Shown: positions 33,164-43,521 of the stretch, in pieces
How positions within the stretch are numbered: position 1 is the first letter of the stretch
How the letters are laid out: every line of letters starts with the position of its first letter
Notes under the pieces: generated by a model
The model's database searches: none
What the model was told of the DNA's origin: nothing
Seen by the model: the letters and a program-made list of their open reading frames with translations, nothing else
Program-made: the position numbers and the translations under genes
Assembly (NCBI RefSeq): GCF_000009765.2
Contig: NC_003155.5
Coordinates: 8,432,001-8,496,000, forward strand
Reading direction: 5' to 3'
Length of the DNA: 64,000 bases
From: Streptomyces avermitilis MA-4680 = NBRC 14893
GTDB taxonomy: Bacteria; Actinomycetota; Actinomycetes; Streptomycetales; Streptomycetaceae

Positions 33164-34877
33164 GATCTCGCGTCCCGCCTACGCCGACCTGTTCGGCCCG
33201 ACCACCGGCGACCGCATCCGGCTCGCCGACACCGATCTGCTGATCGAGATCGAGGAGGATCGTTCCGGCGGTCCCGGACTCGCCGGTGACGAGGCCGTCT
33301 TCGGCGGCGGCAAGGTCATCCGCGAATCCATGGGCCAGGCGCGCGCCACGCGTGCGGACGGCACCCCGGACACGGTCATCACCGGTGTCGTCATCGTCGA
33401 CCACTGGGGCATCGTCAAGGCCGACGTCGGCATGCGCGACGGCCGGATCACCGGCATCGGCAAAGCGGGCAACCCGGACACCATGGACGGTGTGCACCCC
33501 GACCTGGTCATCGGTCCGGAGACCGAGATCATCGCGGGCAACGGCCGGATCCTCACCGCGGGCGCCATCGACGCGCATGTGCACCTGATCTGCCCGCAGA
33601 TCGCCGACGAGGCGCTCGGCTCCGGGATCACCACCCTCGTCGGCGGTGGCACCGGCCCCGCCGAGGGCTCCAAGGCCACCACCGTCACACCCGGCCCCTG
33701 GCACCTGGCGCGGATGCTGGAGGCGATGGAGGAGTACCCGCTCAACTTCGGGCTCCTCGGCAAGGGCAACACCGTCTCGCACGACGCGATGCTGTCGCAG
33801 ATCCGCGGCGGAGCACTCGGTCTCAAGCTGCACGAGGACTGGGGATCCACGCCGGCCGTCATCGACGCCGCGCTGACCGTCGCCGACCGGACCGGCGTCC
33901 AGATCGCCATCCACACGGACACGCTGAACGAGGCCGGCTTCGTGGGCGACACGCTCGCCGCGATCGGCGGCCGCGGCATCCACGCCTACCACACCGAGGG
34001 TGCGGGCGGCGGGCACGCGCCGGACATCATGAGCGTGGTCTCCGAGCCGCACGTGCTGCCCAGCTCCACCAACCCGACCCGGCCGTTCACCGTCAACACC
34101 GCCGAGGAACACCTCGACATGCTGATGGTCTGCCACCACCTCAACCCGGCGGTCCCCGAGGACCTCGCCTTCGCCGAGTCCCGCATCCGGCCGTCGACGA
34201 TCGGGGCGGAGGACATCCTGCACGACCTGGGCGCCATCTCGATCATCTCGTCCGACGCCCAGGCCATGGGACGCGTGGGCGAGGTCATCATGCGGACGTG
34301 GCAGACGGCCCATGTCATGAAGCGGCGGCGCGGCGCGCTCCCCGGTGACGGCCGCGCGGACAACCACCGCGTACGTCGCTATGTCGCCAAGTACACGATC
34401 AACCCGGCACTCGCGCAGGGCCTCGCCCGCGAGATCGGCTCCGTCGAGACGGGCAAACTCGCCGACCTGGTGCTGTGGGAGCCCGCGTTCTTCGGGGTCA
34501 AGCCGCACCTCGTCATCAAGGGCGGACAGATCGCGTACGCGCAGATGGGCGATGCCAACGCGTCCATCCCCACGCCGCAGCCGATTCTGCCCCGGCCGAT
34601 GTTCGGGGCGATCGGGCGCGCGCCGGCCTCGAACTCGTTCAACTTCGTGGCGCCGCTCGCCATCGAGGACGGGCTGCCGGAGCGGCTCTCGCTCGGGAAG
34701 CGGTTCGTGGCGATCGAGTCGACGCGCGGTGTGACCAAGGCGGACATGCGGGAGAACGACGCACGGCCGCGGGTACGGATCGACCCCGACAGCTTCGCCG
34801 TGCACATCGACGGGGAGCTGGTCGAGGCCACTCCGGCCGCCGAACTGCCCATGGCCCAGCGCTACTTCCTCTTCTGA
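33156..34877 (+). CDS. ureC: Urease alpha subunit (catalytic)
   Basis: The start is ATG 33156, 8 bp after GGAGG, overlapping the ureB end; the GTG at 33147 is too close to that site. The 573-residue protein has all nickel ligands: His141 and His143 (DAHVHLICP), carbamylated Lys224 (LKLHEDWG), His253, His279 and Asp367 (SSDAQAMG). The flap Cys326-His327 (MVCHHLNPA) is intact. The enzyme should be active once Ni is loaded by UreD, UreF and UreG encoded downstream. Confidence 0.97.
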   Translation: MPEISRPAYADLFGPTTGDRIRLADTDLLIEIEEDRSGGPGLAGDEAVFGGGKVIRESMGQARATRADGTPDTVITGVVIVDHWGIVKADVGMRDGRITGIGKAGNPDTMDGVHPDLVIGPETEIIAGNGRILTAGAIDAHVHLICPQIADEALGSGITTLVGGGTGPAEGSKATTVTPGPWHLARMLEAMEEYPLNFGLLGKGNTVSHDAMLSQIRGGALGLKLHEDWGSTPAVIDAALTVADRTGVQIAIHTDTLNEAGFVGDTLAAIGGRGIHAYHTEGAGGGHAPDIMSVVSEPHVLPSSTNPTRPFTVNTAEEHLDMLMVCHHLNPAVPEDLAFAESRIRPSTIGAEDILHDLGAISIISSDAQAMGRVGEVIMRTWQTAHVMKRRRGALPGDGRADNHRVRRYVAKYTINPALAQGLAREIGSVETGKLADLVLWEPAFFGVKPHLVIKGGQIAYAQMGDANASIPTPQPILPRPMFGAIGRAPASNSFNFVAPLAIEDGLPERLSLGKRFVAIESTRGVTKADMRENDARPRVRIDPDSFAVHIDGELVEATPAAELPMAQRYFLF

Positions 34878-35551
34878 TGTCCCGCGCAGCACTGCTCGTC
34901 CTGGCCGACGGCCGCTTCCCCGCCGGAGGGCACGCCCACTCCGGCGGCGCCGAGGCGGCCGTCAAGGCCGGGCGCATCACGGACGCGGCGAGTCTGGAGA
35001 ACTTCTGCCGGGGGCGGTTGCACACGGCGGGGCTGGTCTCGGCCGCACTCGCCGCCGCGGCCGCCCTCGGGATCGATCCGGTGACGCTGGACTCGGCCGC
35101 GGATGCCCGTACGCCCTCGCCCGCCCTGCGGGTTGCCGCGCGCAGGCTCGGGCGGCAGCTGATGCGGGCCGCCCGGGCGACCTGGCCGTCCACCGAACTG
35201 GACGCGCTGGCAAGGGAGTTCCCCAAGGGAGCCCATCAACCCGTGGTACTCGGAATGGCCGCCCGCGCCGCCGGCCTCGCGCCCGACGACGCCGCGTACT
35301 GCTCGGTGTACGAGAGCGTCAGCGGTCCGGCGACCGCGACGGTACGCCTGCTGAGCCTCGACCCCTTCGACGCCACGGCCGTTCTGGCCCGGCTCGCGCC
35401 CGAGCTGGACCGCATCGCACACCAGGCGGCCGGAGCCGCTCGCCAGGCACTCGACGACGGCGTCGACATGCTGCCCGCGGCCTCCGCTCCGCTGCTGGAG
35501 ATCAGCGCGGAGGCACACGCGGCCTGGCCGGTGCGCCTCTTCGCCTCATAG
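34877..35551 (+). CDS. ureF: Urease accessory protein UreF
   Basis: UreF acts with UreD and UreG to load nickel into apo-urease, probably as the checkpoint for GTP hydrolysis. ATG 34877 shares its A with the ureC TGA (TGATG). The 224-residue protein has the helical UreF fold: LLVLADGRFPAGGHAHSGG at the N-terminus and REFPKGAHQPVVLGMAARAAGL in the middle. UreE, the nickel-delivery protein of many clusters, is absent from this operon. Confidence 0.93.
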   Translation: MSRAALLVLADGRFPAGGHAHSGGAEAAVKAGRITDAASLENFCRGRLHTAGLVSAALAAAAALGIDPVTLDSAADARTPSPALRVAARRLGRQLMRAARATWPSTELDALAREFPKGAHQPVVLGMAARAAGLAPDDAAYCSVYESVSGPATATVRLLSLDPFDATAVLARLAPELDRIAHQAAGAARQALDDGVDMLPAASAPLLEISAEAHAAWPVRLFAS

Positions 35552-35569
35552 AAACCCTGGAGCCGCTCC

Positions 35570-36249
<680 letters not shown>

Positions 36250-36253
<4 letters not shown>

Positions 36254-37008
36254 CCGCGGCAGGGGTGCGGGCGACCGCGCGGATCGGGGCCCGGGGCGAC
36301 GGACGCGGCGGTACGTCGCTGCCCGTACTGGAGGGTGAGGGGCCGCTCGCGCTGCGGCGCACCCGGGCGAGCGGCTCCGAGGCGCGGGTCATGCTCGTCG
36401 GGGCGATGAGCGGCCCGCTGGGCGGCGACCACTTCACCGTCGAGGCGACGGTCGCCGCAGGTGCCCGGCTGCACGTCGGGTCGGCGGCCGCCACCATCGC
36501 GCTGCCCGGCCAGGCCAAGGGCGAGGCCCGTTACGACGTGCTGCTCGACGTCGCCGCAGGGGGCGAGCTGCGCTGGCTGCCCGAGCAGTTGATCTCGGCG
36601 GGCGGCAGCGAGCTGTATGTCTCCACGCGCATCGATCTCGAACCCGGCGCCCGGCTCGTCTTCCGCGAGGAACAGGTGCTCGGGCGCGTCGGCGAGGAAC
36701 CCGGGCGCCTCACCAGCCGTCTCACCCTGCGCATCGGGGGGCGTGCGGTGCTCGACCAGGAGCTGGCCTGCGGACCGGGGGCGCCCGGCGGCTGGGACGG
36801 GCCCGCCGTGCTCGGAGGACATCGCGCTCTGGGACAACTCGTCGTCGTGCGGCCGGAGTTCGAGCGGGAGCCGGTGCGGGCCCGGCTGCTTGGGGAGTCC
36901 GCCGCGCTGACCCCGCTCGGCGGGGCCGCGGCGCTCGTGACCGCGCTCGCCCCGGACGCGCTTTTGCTGCGCCGCGTGCTGGACGAGGCACTGAGCAGCC
37001 TCGGCTGA
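36250..37008 (+). CDS. ureD: Urease accessory protein UreD
   Basis: The start is ATG 36250, in an ATGA overlap with the ureG stop; the longer open frame is antisense-like and has no homology. The 252-residue protein has the UreD/UreH beta-helical pattern, including [28 protein letters not shown] and [16 protein letters not shown]. UreD is the scaffold on apo-urease to which UreF and UreG bind. It is the last gene of the operon; the Tap gene starts 139 bp on with its own leader. Confidence 0.93.
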
Positions 37009-37146
37009 ACCGGCCCCTCTCCGCTCAACGGACAAGCGCGTACCGGTTATCGGATTGGCAAAGAAGCCACGTCACCCCTGTTCTCAGGGACCTCACAGCC
37101 GAAAGGATCCCCGTACCATTCGCAACGATGTACGGGGAGGCCCCAC

Positions 37147-38742
37147 TTGAGGGGTATGAGACCGACGAGACGGGTCACGGCACTGGGTTCGGCCGGAGCG
37201 CTCGTGACGGCGACTCTGATAGCCGGTGCCATGGCGGCACCGTCGGCCACCGCCGACTCGCGTCACGGTCAGGACCGGGAGGCCCGCGGCGCCGCGATCG
37301 CCGCCGCGCGGGCCGCCAAGGCCGGGATCGACTGGCAGGACTGTCCGGCCGACTGGGGCTTCGCCAAGCCGATCCAGTGCGGCTGGGTCACCGTCCCGCT
37401 CGACTACGCCCGCCCGAACGGCAAGAAGATCAAGCTTGCCGTCGACCGCATCGGGAACACGGGTACCAAGGAGGAGCGCCAGGGCGCCCTCGTCTACAAC
37501 CCGGGCGGCCCCGGCGGCTCCGGCATGCGCTTCCCGACCCGGGTCACCAACAAGAACCCGATCTGGACCAACGTCGCCAAGGCGTACGACTTCGTGGGCT
37601 TCGACCCGCGCGGTGTCGGCCACTCGGCGCCCATCTCCTGCATCGACCCGCAGGAGTTCGTGAAGGCGCCCAAGGCCGATCCGGTCCCGGGCTCCGAGGC
37701 GGACAAGCGTGCCCAGCGCAAGCTCGCCGCCGAGTACGCGGACGGCTGCGCCGAGCGCAGCGGCGACATGCTGCCGCAGATGACCACGCCCAACACCGCG
37801 CGCGACCTGGACGTCATCCGCGCCGCCCTCGGTGAGAAGAAGCTCAACTACCTGGGCGTCTCGTACGGCACCTACCTCGGTGCCGTCTACGGCACGCTCT
37901 TCCCGGGCCACGTCCGCCGCATGATCGTGGACAGCGTCGTCAACCCGTCGCGGGAGAAGATCTGGTACGAGGCCAACCTCGACCAGGACGTCGCCTTCGA
38001 GGGACGCTGGAAGGACTGGGAGGACTGGGTCGCCAAGAACGACGCGACCTTCCACCTCGGCGACACCCGTGCCAAGGTGCAGAAGCAGTGGCTGACGCTG
38101 CGCGCCACGGCCAAGAAGAGCCCCCTCGGCGGTGTGGTCGGTCCGGCCGAGCTGATCTCCTTCTTCCAGAGCGCTCCGTACTACGACTCCTCGTGGGTGC
38201 CGGTCGCGACGACGTTCAGCAAGTACGTCGCCGGTGACACGCAGGCGCTCGTGGACGCGGCCGCACCGGACCTGTCGGACACCGCGGGCAACATCGCCTC
38301 GGAGAACAGCAACGCGGTCTACACGGCCGTCGAGTGCACCGACGCCAAGTGGCCCACCAGCTGGAAGAAGTGGGACAAGGACAACACGCGGCTCAACAAG
38401 GACTACCCGTTCATGACGTGGGCCAACGCGTGGATGAACCTGCCCTGCGCCACCTGGCCGGCCAAGCAGCACACGCCGGTGAACGTGAAGACCCACAAGG
38501 GCCTGCCCGCCGTGCTGATCGTGCAGTCCGAGAATGACGCCGCCACCCCGTACGACGGCGCCGTCGAGCTGCACAAGCGCTTCAAGGGCTCCCGCCTGAT
38601 CACCGAGAAGGACGCGGGCTCGCACGGTGTCACCGGTCTGCTCAACCCCTGCGTCAACGACCGGGTGAACACCTACCTGCTCACGGGCGGGACGGACGGC
38701 GCCGACGTGACGTGCGCCCCGCACGCCACGCCCAAGCCGTAG
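37147..38742 (+). CDS. tap: Secreted tripeptidyl aminopeptidase (Tap type, alpha/beta hydrolase)
   Basis: TTG 37147 follows GGGGAGG by 5 bp; ATG 37156 is an alternative. The 531-residue precursor has a signal peptide (basic, then AGALVTATLIAGA to about residue 30) and a propeptide region. The hydrolase part has YNPGGPGGSG, nucleophile Ser239 in LGVSYGTYLG, Asp in SENDAATP and His in AGSHGVTG. It is very like the Streptomyces tripeptidyl aminopeptidase Tap as I remember it, which removes tripeptides from extracellular proteins. Paired cysteines suggest disulfides. Confidence 0.93.
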   Translation: MRGMRPTRRVTALGSAGALVTATLIAGAMAAPSATADSRHGQDREARGAAIAAARAAKAGIDWQDCPADWGFAKPIQCGWVTVPLDYARPNGKKIKLAVDRIGNTGTKEERQGALVYNPGGPGGSGMRFPTRVTNKNPIWTNVAKAYDFVGFDPRGVGHSAPISCIDPQEFVKAPKADPVPGSEADKRAQRKLAAEYADGCAERSGDMLPQMTTPNTARDLDVIRAALGEKKLNYLGVSYGTYLGAVYGTLFPGHVRRMIVDSVVNPSREKIWYEANLDQDVAFEGRWKDWEDWVAKNDATFHLGDTRAKVQKQWLTLRATAKKSPLGGVVGPAELISFFQSAPYYDSSWVPVATTFSKYVAGDTQALVDAAAPDLSDTAGNIASENSNAVYTAVECTDAKWPTSWKKWDKDNTRLNKDYPFMTWANAWMNLPCATWPAKQHTPVNVKTHKGLPAVLIVQSENDAATPYDGAVELHKRFKGSRLITEKDAGSHGVTGLLNPCVNDRVNTYLLTGGTDGADVTCAPHATPKP

Positions 38743-38767
38743 TCGTAGCCGCTAGGTGTGCGATGGA

Positions 38768-38793
38768 GGGGTGGCCGGGATTCCGGTCACCCC
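38768..38793. terminator. Hairpin between tap and the acyltransferase gene
   Basis: An 11-bp stem (38768-38778 with 38783-38793, one G-T pair) has a GATT loop. It lies between convergent genes, 26 bp after the tap stop, and can serve both. Confidence 0.75.
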
Positions 38794-38812
38794 TTCGTCA
38801 TGCCGACAGCCG

Positions 38813-39538
38813 TCAACTCAGCGGGATCCGGGGAAACTTGCGGGCCTTCGCCGCCTTCTCGGCGGCCTCCTCGGCCTTGACGACCGCCGCGTACCGGTCG
38901 ACGTACTCCTGTTCGGAGAGCGTGAGGATGGCGTACATGATCTCGTCGGTGATGGCGCGCAGGACCGCCTTCTCGTTCTCCATACCGGCGTAGCGGGAGA
39001 ACTCCAGGGGCTTGCCGAAGCGGATCACGACGGGGTGGATGTTCGGGATGACCTTGCCCGGCGGCTGGGCCTCGAAGGTGCCGATCATCGCGCAGGGAAT
39101 CACCGGGACCCCGGCCCGCAGGGCCATCACCGCGACGCCCACCTTGCCCTTGTAGAGGCGGCCGTCGTGCGAGCGCGTGCCCTCCGGGTAGATGCCGAGC
39201 AGCTCGTCCTTGCGCAGCACGCCGAGGCCTTCGCGGATCGCGGCCTGGCCCGCGTCCTTGCCGGAGCGGTCCACCGGGATCTGTCCGGCGCTGCGGAAGA
39301 ACGCGGCCGTGAGCCGGCCCTTGATGCCGGGGCCCGTGAAGTACTCGGCCTTCGCCAGGAAGGTGATGCGCCGTTTGAGGATCGCGGGCATCAGGAAGTG
39401 GTCCGAGAACGACAGATGGTTGCCCGCCACGATGGCCGGGCCCGACGACGGTACGTGTTCGAGACCCTCGATCCGAGGCCGGAACACCAGCTTCAACAGC
39501 GGTCCGAGAATCACGTATTTGAGCACGTAATAAAACAC
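38813..39538 (-). CDS. 1-acyl-sn-glycerol-3-phosphate acyltransferase (PlsC type)
   Basis: The start is GTG 39538, 7 bp after AAAGGAG; the earlier ATG in frame lacks a ribosome site. The 241-residue protein has an N-terminal hydrophobic segment and the acyltransferase motifs: NHLSFSD (HX4D, His41-Asp46), the block II/III region and YPEGTRS at 118-123. It should acylate lysophosphatidate or a related lipid at the membrane. The C-terminal AEEAAEKAAKARKFPRIP tail is helical and basic. It is convergent with tap. Confidence 0.92.
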   Translation of the reverse strand: MFYYVLKYVILGPLLKLVFRPRIEGLEHVPSSGPAIVAGNHLSFSDHFLMPAILKRRITFLAKAEYFTGPGIKGRLTAAFFRSAGQIPVDRSGKDAGQAAIREGLGVLRKDELLGIYPEGTRSHDGRLYKGKVGVAVMALRAGVPVIPCAMIGTFEAQPPGKVIPNIHPVVIRFGKPLEFSRYAGMENEKAVLRAITDEIMYAILTLSEQEYVDRYAAVVKAEEAAEKAAKARKFPRIPLS

Positions 39539-39638
39539 GCCGACGCTCCTTTGGTCCCCCTCGGGAGCGATCAGTGTAGGCGTGGCCGTCGCCGGGCGTA
39601 ACCACCCGGTGTGACGCTGTGTCGTCACTTGGCTGGTA

Positions 39639-40865
39639 TCAGGCCTCTTGCGTCAACACCTTCTCCAGGGTCCCCAGAGCCGACGCCAGTTCCTCGCCGG
39701 TGATCGTGAGCGGCGGGGCCAGCCGGATCGTCGAACCGTGGGTGTCCTTGACCAGGATCCCCTCGCGCATGAGGCGTTCGCTGATCTCGCGCCCGGTGCC
39801 GATCGCGGGGTCGATGTCGACGCCCGCCCACAGCCCGCGCGCCCGGAAGCCCACGACGCCCTTGCCGACGAGGGCGGCGAGTCCGTCCCGCAGCACCACA
39901 CCCAGCTCGGCCGCCCCGCGCTGGAATTCACCGGTCTCCAGCAGCCCGACCACCGCCGAGCCGACCGCGGCGGCCAGCGGATTGCCGCCGAACGTCGAGC
40001 CGTGCTCCCCGGGCCGCAGTACCGCGAGGACGTCCCGGCGGGCGACCACCGCGGACACCGGCACGATGCCGCCGCCGAGCGCCTTGCCGAGCAGCAGCAT
40101 GTCCGGGACGACACTCTCGTGCTCCACGGCCAGCGTGCGGCCGGTGCGCCCGAGGCCCGACTGGATCTCGTCCGCGATGAACAGACACCCGGTGCGGCGG
40201 GTGAGCTCGCGTACGCCGGCCAGATAGCCGTCGTCCGGGATGACGACGCCAGCCTCGCCCTGGATCGGCTCGATCAGCACGGCCGCCGTCGTCTCGTCCA
40301 CGGCGGCCTCGAGCGCGGCCAGGTCGTTGTACGGGACGATCCGGAAGCCCGGCGTGAAGGGGCCGAACCCCGTACGGGCGGTGTCGTCCGTGGAGAAGCT
40401 GACGATCGTCGTCGTACGGCCGTGGAAGTTGTCGGCGGCCACGACGATCGTCGCCTGGTCCGGGGCGACGCCCTTCACCTCGTACGCCCATTTGCGGGCC
40501 ACCTTGATGGCGCTCTCCACCGCCTCGGCGCCCGTGTTCATCGGCAGCACCATGTCCAGGCCCGTCAACTCGGCCAGGGACTCGGCGAATTGGGCCAGTC
40601 GGTCGTTGTGGAAGGCGCGGGAGGTCAGGGTCAGCTGGTCGAGCTGGCGGTGTGCGGCCTCGATCAGCACCGGGTGACGGTGGCCGAAGTTCAGGGCCGA
40701 GTAGCCCGCCAGCATGTCGAGATAGCGGCGGCCCTCGACGTCCTCCACCCAGGTGCCCTCGGCCCTGGCCACGACCACGGGCAGCGGGTGGTAGTTGTGC
40801 GCGAGGACCGGCGCCTCGGCACGGATCAGGTCGGCGGACGAACGCGTACGGGCGGGAGCGGTCAT
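39639..40865 (-). CDS. rocD: Ornithine aminotransferase
   Basis: RocD moves the delta-amino group of ornithine to 2-oxoglutarate, giving glutamate semialdehyde, a step of arginine/ornithine breakdown. Start ATG 40865 (MTAPARTRSSADLIRAEAP) gives 408 residues. This class III PLP aminotransferase has LFIADEIQSGLGRTG, the Schiff-base Lys in LLLGKALGGGIVPVSAV and STFGGNPLA. Its ATG overlaps the stop of the upstream dimethylargininase gene, so the two act in one catabolic unit. Confidence 0.94.
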   Translation of the reverse strand: MTAPARTRSSADLIRAEAPVLAHNYHPLPVVVARAEGTWVEDVEGRRYLDMLAGYSALNFGHRHPVLIEAAHRQLDQLTLTSRAFHNDRLAQFAESLAELTGLDMVLPMNTGAEAVESAIKVARKWAYEVKGVAPDQATIVVAADNFHGRTTTIVSFSTDDTARTGFGPFTPGFRIVPYNDLAALEAAVDETTAAVLIEPIQGEAGVVIPDDGYLAGVRELTRRTGCLFIADEIQSGLGRTGRTLAVEHESVVPDMLLLGKALGGGIVPVSAVVARRDVLAVLRPGEHGSTFGGNPLAAAVGSAVVGLLETGEFQRGAAELGVVLRDGLAALVGKGVVGFRARGLWAGVDIDPAIGTGREISERLMREGILVKDTHGSTIRLAPPLTITGEELASALGTLEKVLTQEA

Positions 40866-41683
40866 GAACGGATCTCCTGAGTGCAGCACTTGATGCCGCC
40901 GCCGGCCTTGAAGAACTCCGAGAGGTCGACGGGGACGGGGACGTATCCGTGGCGTACGAGCTGGTCGGCGAGGGCCGTCGCCCCCGGTGAGATGAAGACG
41001 TGACGGCCGTCGGAGACGGAGTTGAGGCCGAAGGCCAGCGCGTCCTCGCGGGTGGCGAGCACCGCGTTGGGGAAGAGCCGCTGGAGCACCTCGCGGCTGC
41101 CGGGCGAGAACGCCTCCGGGTAGTACACGATGTTCGCCTCGTGGCCGTCGTCGAGGACGAACAGCGCGGTGTCCAGGTGGTAGAAGTACGGGTCCACCAG
41201 CCGCAGGCTGATCACCGGGACGCCGAAGAACTCCTGCACCTCGCGGTGCGCCTCGACCGTCGTACGGAAGCCGGTGCCCGCCAGGACGTAGCGGCCCGCC
41301 GGGACGAGGTCGCCCTCGCCCTCGCACACCGACTCCGGGCGGTACACGTCGAAGCCCGCCGCCTTGAACCAGGAGTCGTACACGGTGGACTCGGGGCGGC
41401 GCTGGGGCGCGTGGAAGTACGAGCCGAAGACACGGCCCGCGAGGACGAGGGCGGAGTTCGCCGCGAACACCATGTCCGGGAGGTCCGCGACCGGCTGCAC
41501 GGTGTCCACGGTGTGGCCGTGGGCGCGGTAGGCGTTGATCAGCGCCTGCCACTGGCCGCGGGCGAGATCGACGTCCACCGAGGTGTCGGGATGCATCCAG
41601 GGGTTGATGGCGTACTGCACGCCGAAGTGGCTCGGCTCGCAGACGAGAAAGCGCCGGGGGCGCGGCACACGGCTTTCGGCCAC
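40862..41683 (-). CDS. ddaH: Dimethylarginine dimethylaminohydrolase / amidinotransferase family
   Basis: The start is GTG 41683 (MAESRVPRPRRFLVCEPSHFG), 9 bp after GGAGG. The 273-residue guanidine-modifying enzyme has catalytic His169 in FYHLDTALF and nucleophile Cys266 or Cys267 in GGIKCCTQE, the pattern of DDAH and arginine deiminase relatives. It would hydrolyse methylarginine (or arginine) to citrulline plus amine. It overlaps rocD by 4 bp. Exact substrate, dimethylarginine or another guanidino compound, is not decided by sequence. Confidence 0.85.
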   Translation of the reverse strand: MAESRVPRPRRFLVCEPSHFGVQYAINPWMHPDTSVDVDLARGQWQALINAYRAHGHTVDTVQPVADLPDMVFAANSALVLAGRVFGSYFHAPQRRPESTVYDSWFKAAGFDVYRPESVCEGEGDLVPAGRYVLAGTGFRTTVEAHREVQEFFGVPVISLRLVDPYFYHLDTALFVLDDGHEANIVYYPEAFSPGSREVLQRLFPNAVLATREDALAFGLNSVSDGRHVFISPGATALADQLVRHGYVPVPVDLSEFFKAGGGIKCCTQEIRS

Positions 41684-41807
41684 AGAGGGGTACCTCCGCT
41701 TCCTGCGGTGTCGACTGGGGGTTGACACCAAGGTAGGAACTAACGGAGGTGGTCGACAAGCGACAAAAGCTGCGTGTGTGCGCAGGAATGCTGCGTTGCT
41801 GGCCGAG

Positions 41808-42311
41808 TCAGCGCAGGTCTGATGCGTCCTGCGGTGCCGGCTGGCTCGCGCCCGCTTCGGGGCTTTCCGGGAGGAGGTGGGACAGCACCATGTAGCTGAC
41901 CGTCTTCCGGATGAAGGGCTCCGCCCGGATCCGCTCCAGCACCTCCTCGAAGTGCTCCACGTCCGTCGCCCGCACGTGCAGCAGGGCATCCGCGCCGCCC
42001 GTCACCGTCATCGCCGCGGTGATCTCCGGATGGTTGCGCACGACCTCCGCGAGCCGCCGGGGCGGCGCCGCGCCCTCGCAGTACACCTCGACGTACGCCT
42101 CCGTGCGCCAACCCAGCGCCGACGGCTTCACCGTGGCCGTGAACCCCGTGATCACCCCGGTCTCGCGCAGTCGGTCCACCCGGCGCTTGACCGCCGTGGC
42201 CGACAGCCCGATCGCCGCGCCGATCTCGGCGAAACTGCTCCGGGCATGTGCCGTCAGAGCGGTGATGATCTTGCGGTCGAGGTCGTCGAACGTCGTCGGC
42301 TTGCTGTTCAT
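41808..42311 (-). CDS. Lrp/AsnC-family transcriptional regulator
   Basis: Start ATG 42311 (MNSKPTTFDDLDRKIITAL) gives 167 residues; an ATG at 42341 is possible. An HTH at about 10-60 (SFAEIGAAIGLSATAVKRRVDRL) is followed by the RAM effector domain at about 70-150. Lrp/AsnC proteins sense amino acids. Being 124 bp upstream of ddaH-rocD on the same strand, it probably responds to arginine or ornithine and controls that pair. It is divergent from the LytTR regulator. Confidence 0.9.
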   Translation of the reverse strand: MNSKPTTFDDLDRKIITALTAHARSSFAEIGAAIGLSATAVKRRVDRLRETGVITGFTATVKPSALGWRTEAYVEVYCEGAAPPRRLAEVVRNHPEITAAMTVTGGADALLHVRATDVEHFEEVLERIRAEPFIRKTVSYMVLSHLLPESPEAGASQPAPQDASDLR

Positions 42312-42388
42312 GTCGGCACTGTATCCAGCGGCAACGTCCATGCCCCGGACATGTCCAGGCGTACGAAATGCTCTTACACTCCACGTTC

Positions 42389-43144
42389 ATGCTGCGCGCG
42401 CTCGCCGTCGACGACGAACAACCCTCCCTCGAGGAACTCCTCTATCTGCTGAACGCCGACCCACGGGTCAGCAGTGCCGAGGGCGCGAGCGACGCCACCG
42501 AGGCGCTGCGCCGGATCAACCGGGCACTGGAGTCCGGGCCCGGCGGGCCCGAGGCGATCGACGTCGTCTTCCTCGACATCCACATGCCGGGTCTCGACGG
42601 ACTCGACCTGGCCCGGCTGCTCACCGGGTTCGCCAAGCCACCGCTCGTCGTGTTCGTCACCGCCCACGAAGGCTTCGCCGTGCAGGCCTTCGACCTCAAG
42701 GCCGTGGACTACGTGCTGAAGCCCGTCCGCAGGGAGCGGCTCGCCGAGGCCGTCCGCCGGGCCGCCCAGCTGACGGACACCGCTCCGCTGATACCGGTGC
42801 ACGAGCCCGACCCCGACCACATGTCCGTCGAACTCGGCGGAGTGACCCGGTTCGTCCCCGTCGAGGACATCACGCACGTCGAGGCGCACGGCGACTACGC
42901 CCGCCTGCACACCGCCCAGGGCAGCCACCTCGTCCGCATCCCGCTGTCCACCCTGGAGGAGCGCTGGCGCGCCCGCGGGTTCGTCCGCATCCACCGCCGC
43001 CACCTGGTCGCCCTGCGCCACATCGACGAACTCCGCCTGGACACGGGCACGGTGAGCGTCCTGGTCGACTCCGTCGAACTCCAGGTCAGCCGACGGCACG
43101 CCCGCGAACTGCGCGACCTGCTGATGCGCCGGACCACGAGCTGA
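42389..43144 (+). CDS. LytTR-family response regulator
   Basis: Start ATG 42389 (MLRALAVDDEQPSLEELLYLL) gives 251 residues. The receiver domain has Asp63 in FLDIHMPGLDG and Lys111 in DYVLKPV; the LytTR DNA-binding domain at about 150-248 has DITHVEAHGDYARLHT and GFVRIHRRHLV. It is the first gene of a four-gene set with a small membrane protein, a symporter and a LytS-type kinase, on the same strand with almost no gaps. It should bind the symporter operon or another transport promoter. Confidence 0.93.
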   Translation: MLRALAVDDEQPSLEELLYLLNADPRVSSAEGASDATEALRRINRALESGPGGPEAIDVVFLDIHMPGLDGLDLARLLTGFAKPPLVVFVTAHEGFAVQAFDLKAVDYVLKPVRRERLAEAVRRAAQLTDTAPLIPVHEPDPDHMSVELGGVTRFVPVEDITHVEAHGDYARLHTAQGSHLVRIPLSTLEERWRARGFVRIHRRHLVALRHIDELRLDTGTVSVLVDSVELQVSRRHARELRDLLMRRTTS

Positions 43145-43157
43145 GGAGCCCCTGCCC

Positions 43158-43517
43158 GTGCCCCAGGATCCGACGGAACGGCGCGTGGTCGTCACCGGAC
43201 CGCCCCGGCGCGCCCGCCGGGCCTTTGACTACTACCGCCCGCGTACCGAGATCGACGAACAGACCACCCTCGGCCACACCTATGTCCGCTCCCTGATGCG
43301 CTCCCAACTGCGCGCCGGACTCGCCGTGTTCGCGGTCCTCGTGCTGCTCGTCGGCCCGCTGCCCCTGGTGTTCGCGGCGATCCCGGACGCCCGCCGCCTC
43401 ACCTGGGCGGTGCTCGGCTTCTGCCTCTACGCGCCGCTGGTGCTGCTCGCCCGCTGGTACGTGCGGCGCGCCGAACGCAACGAGCGGGACTTCGTCCGTC
43501 TCGTCGAGGACCGCTGA
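43158..43517 (+). CDS. Small two-span membrane protein, symporter partner (DUF485-like role)
   Basis: This 119-residue protein starts at GTG 43158, 13 bp after the regulator. A soluble arginine-rich N-terminus of about 50 residues is followed by two hydrophobic spans (residues 53-75 and 82-102) and a charged C-terminus (RRAERNERDFVRLVEDR). Its position directly before an acetate-type symporter is that of YjcH/DUF485 next to ActP. Sequence similarity to DUF485 is weak by eye, so the family call is inferred from layout. Confidence 0.75.
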   Translation: MPQDPTERRVVVTGPPRRARRAFDYYRPRTEIDEQTTLGHTYVRSLMRSQLRAGLAVFAVLVLLVGPLPLVFAAIPDARRLTWAVLGFCLYAPLVLLARWYVRRAERNERDFVRLVEDR

Positions 43518-43521
43518 GGCC

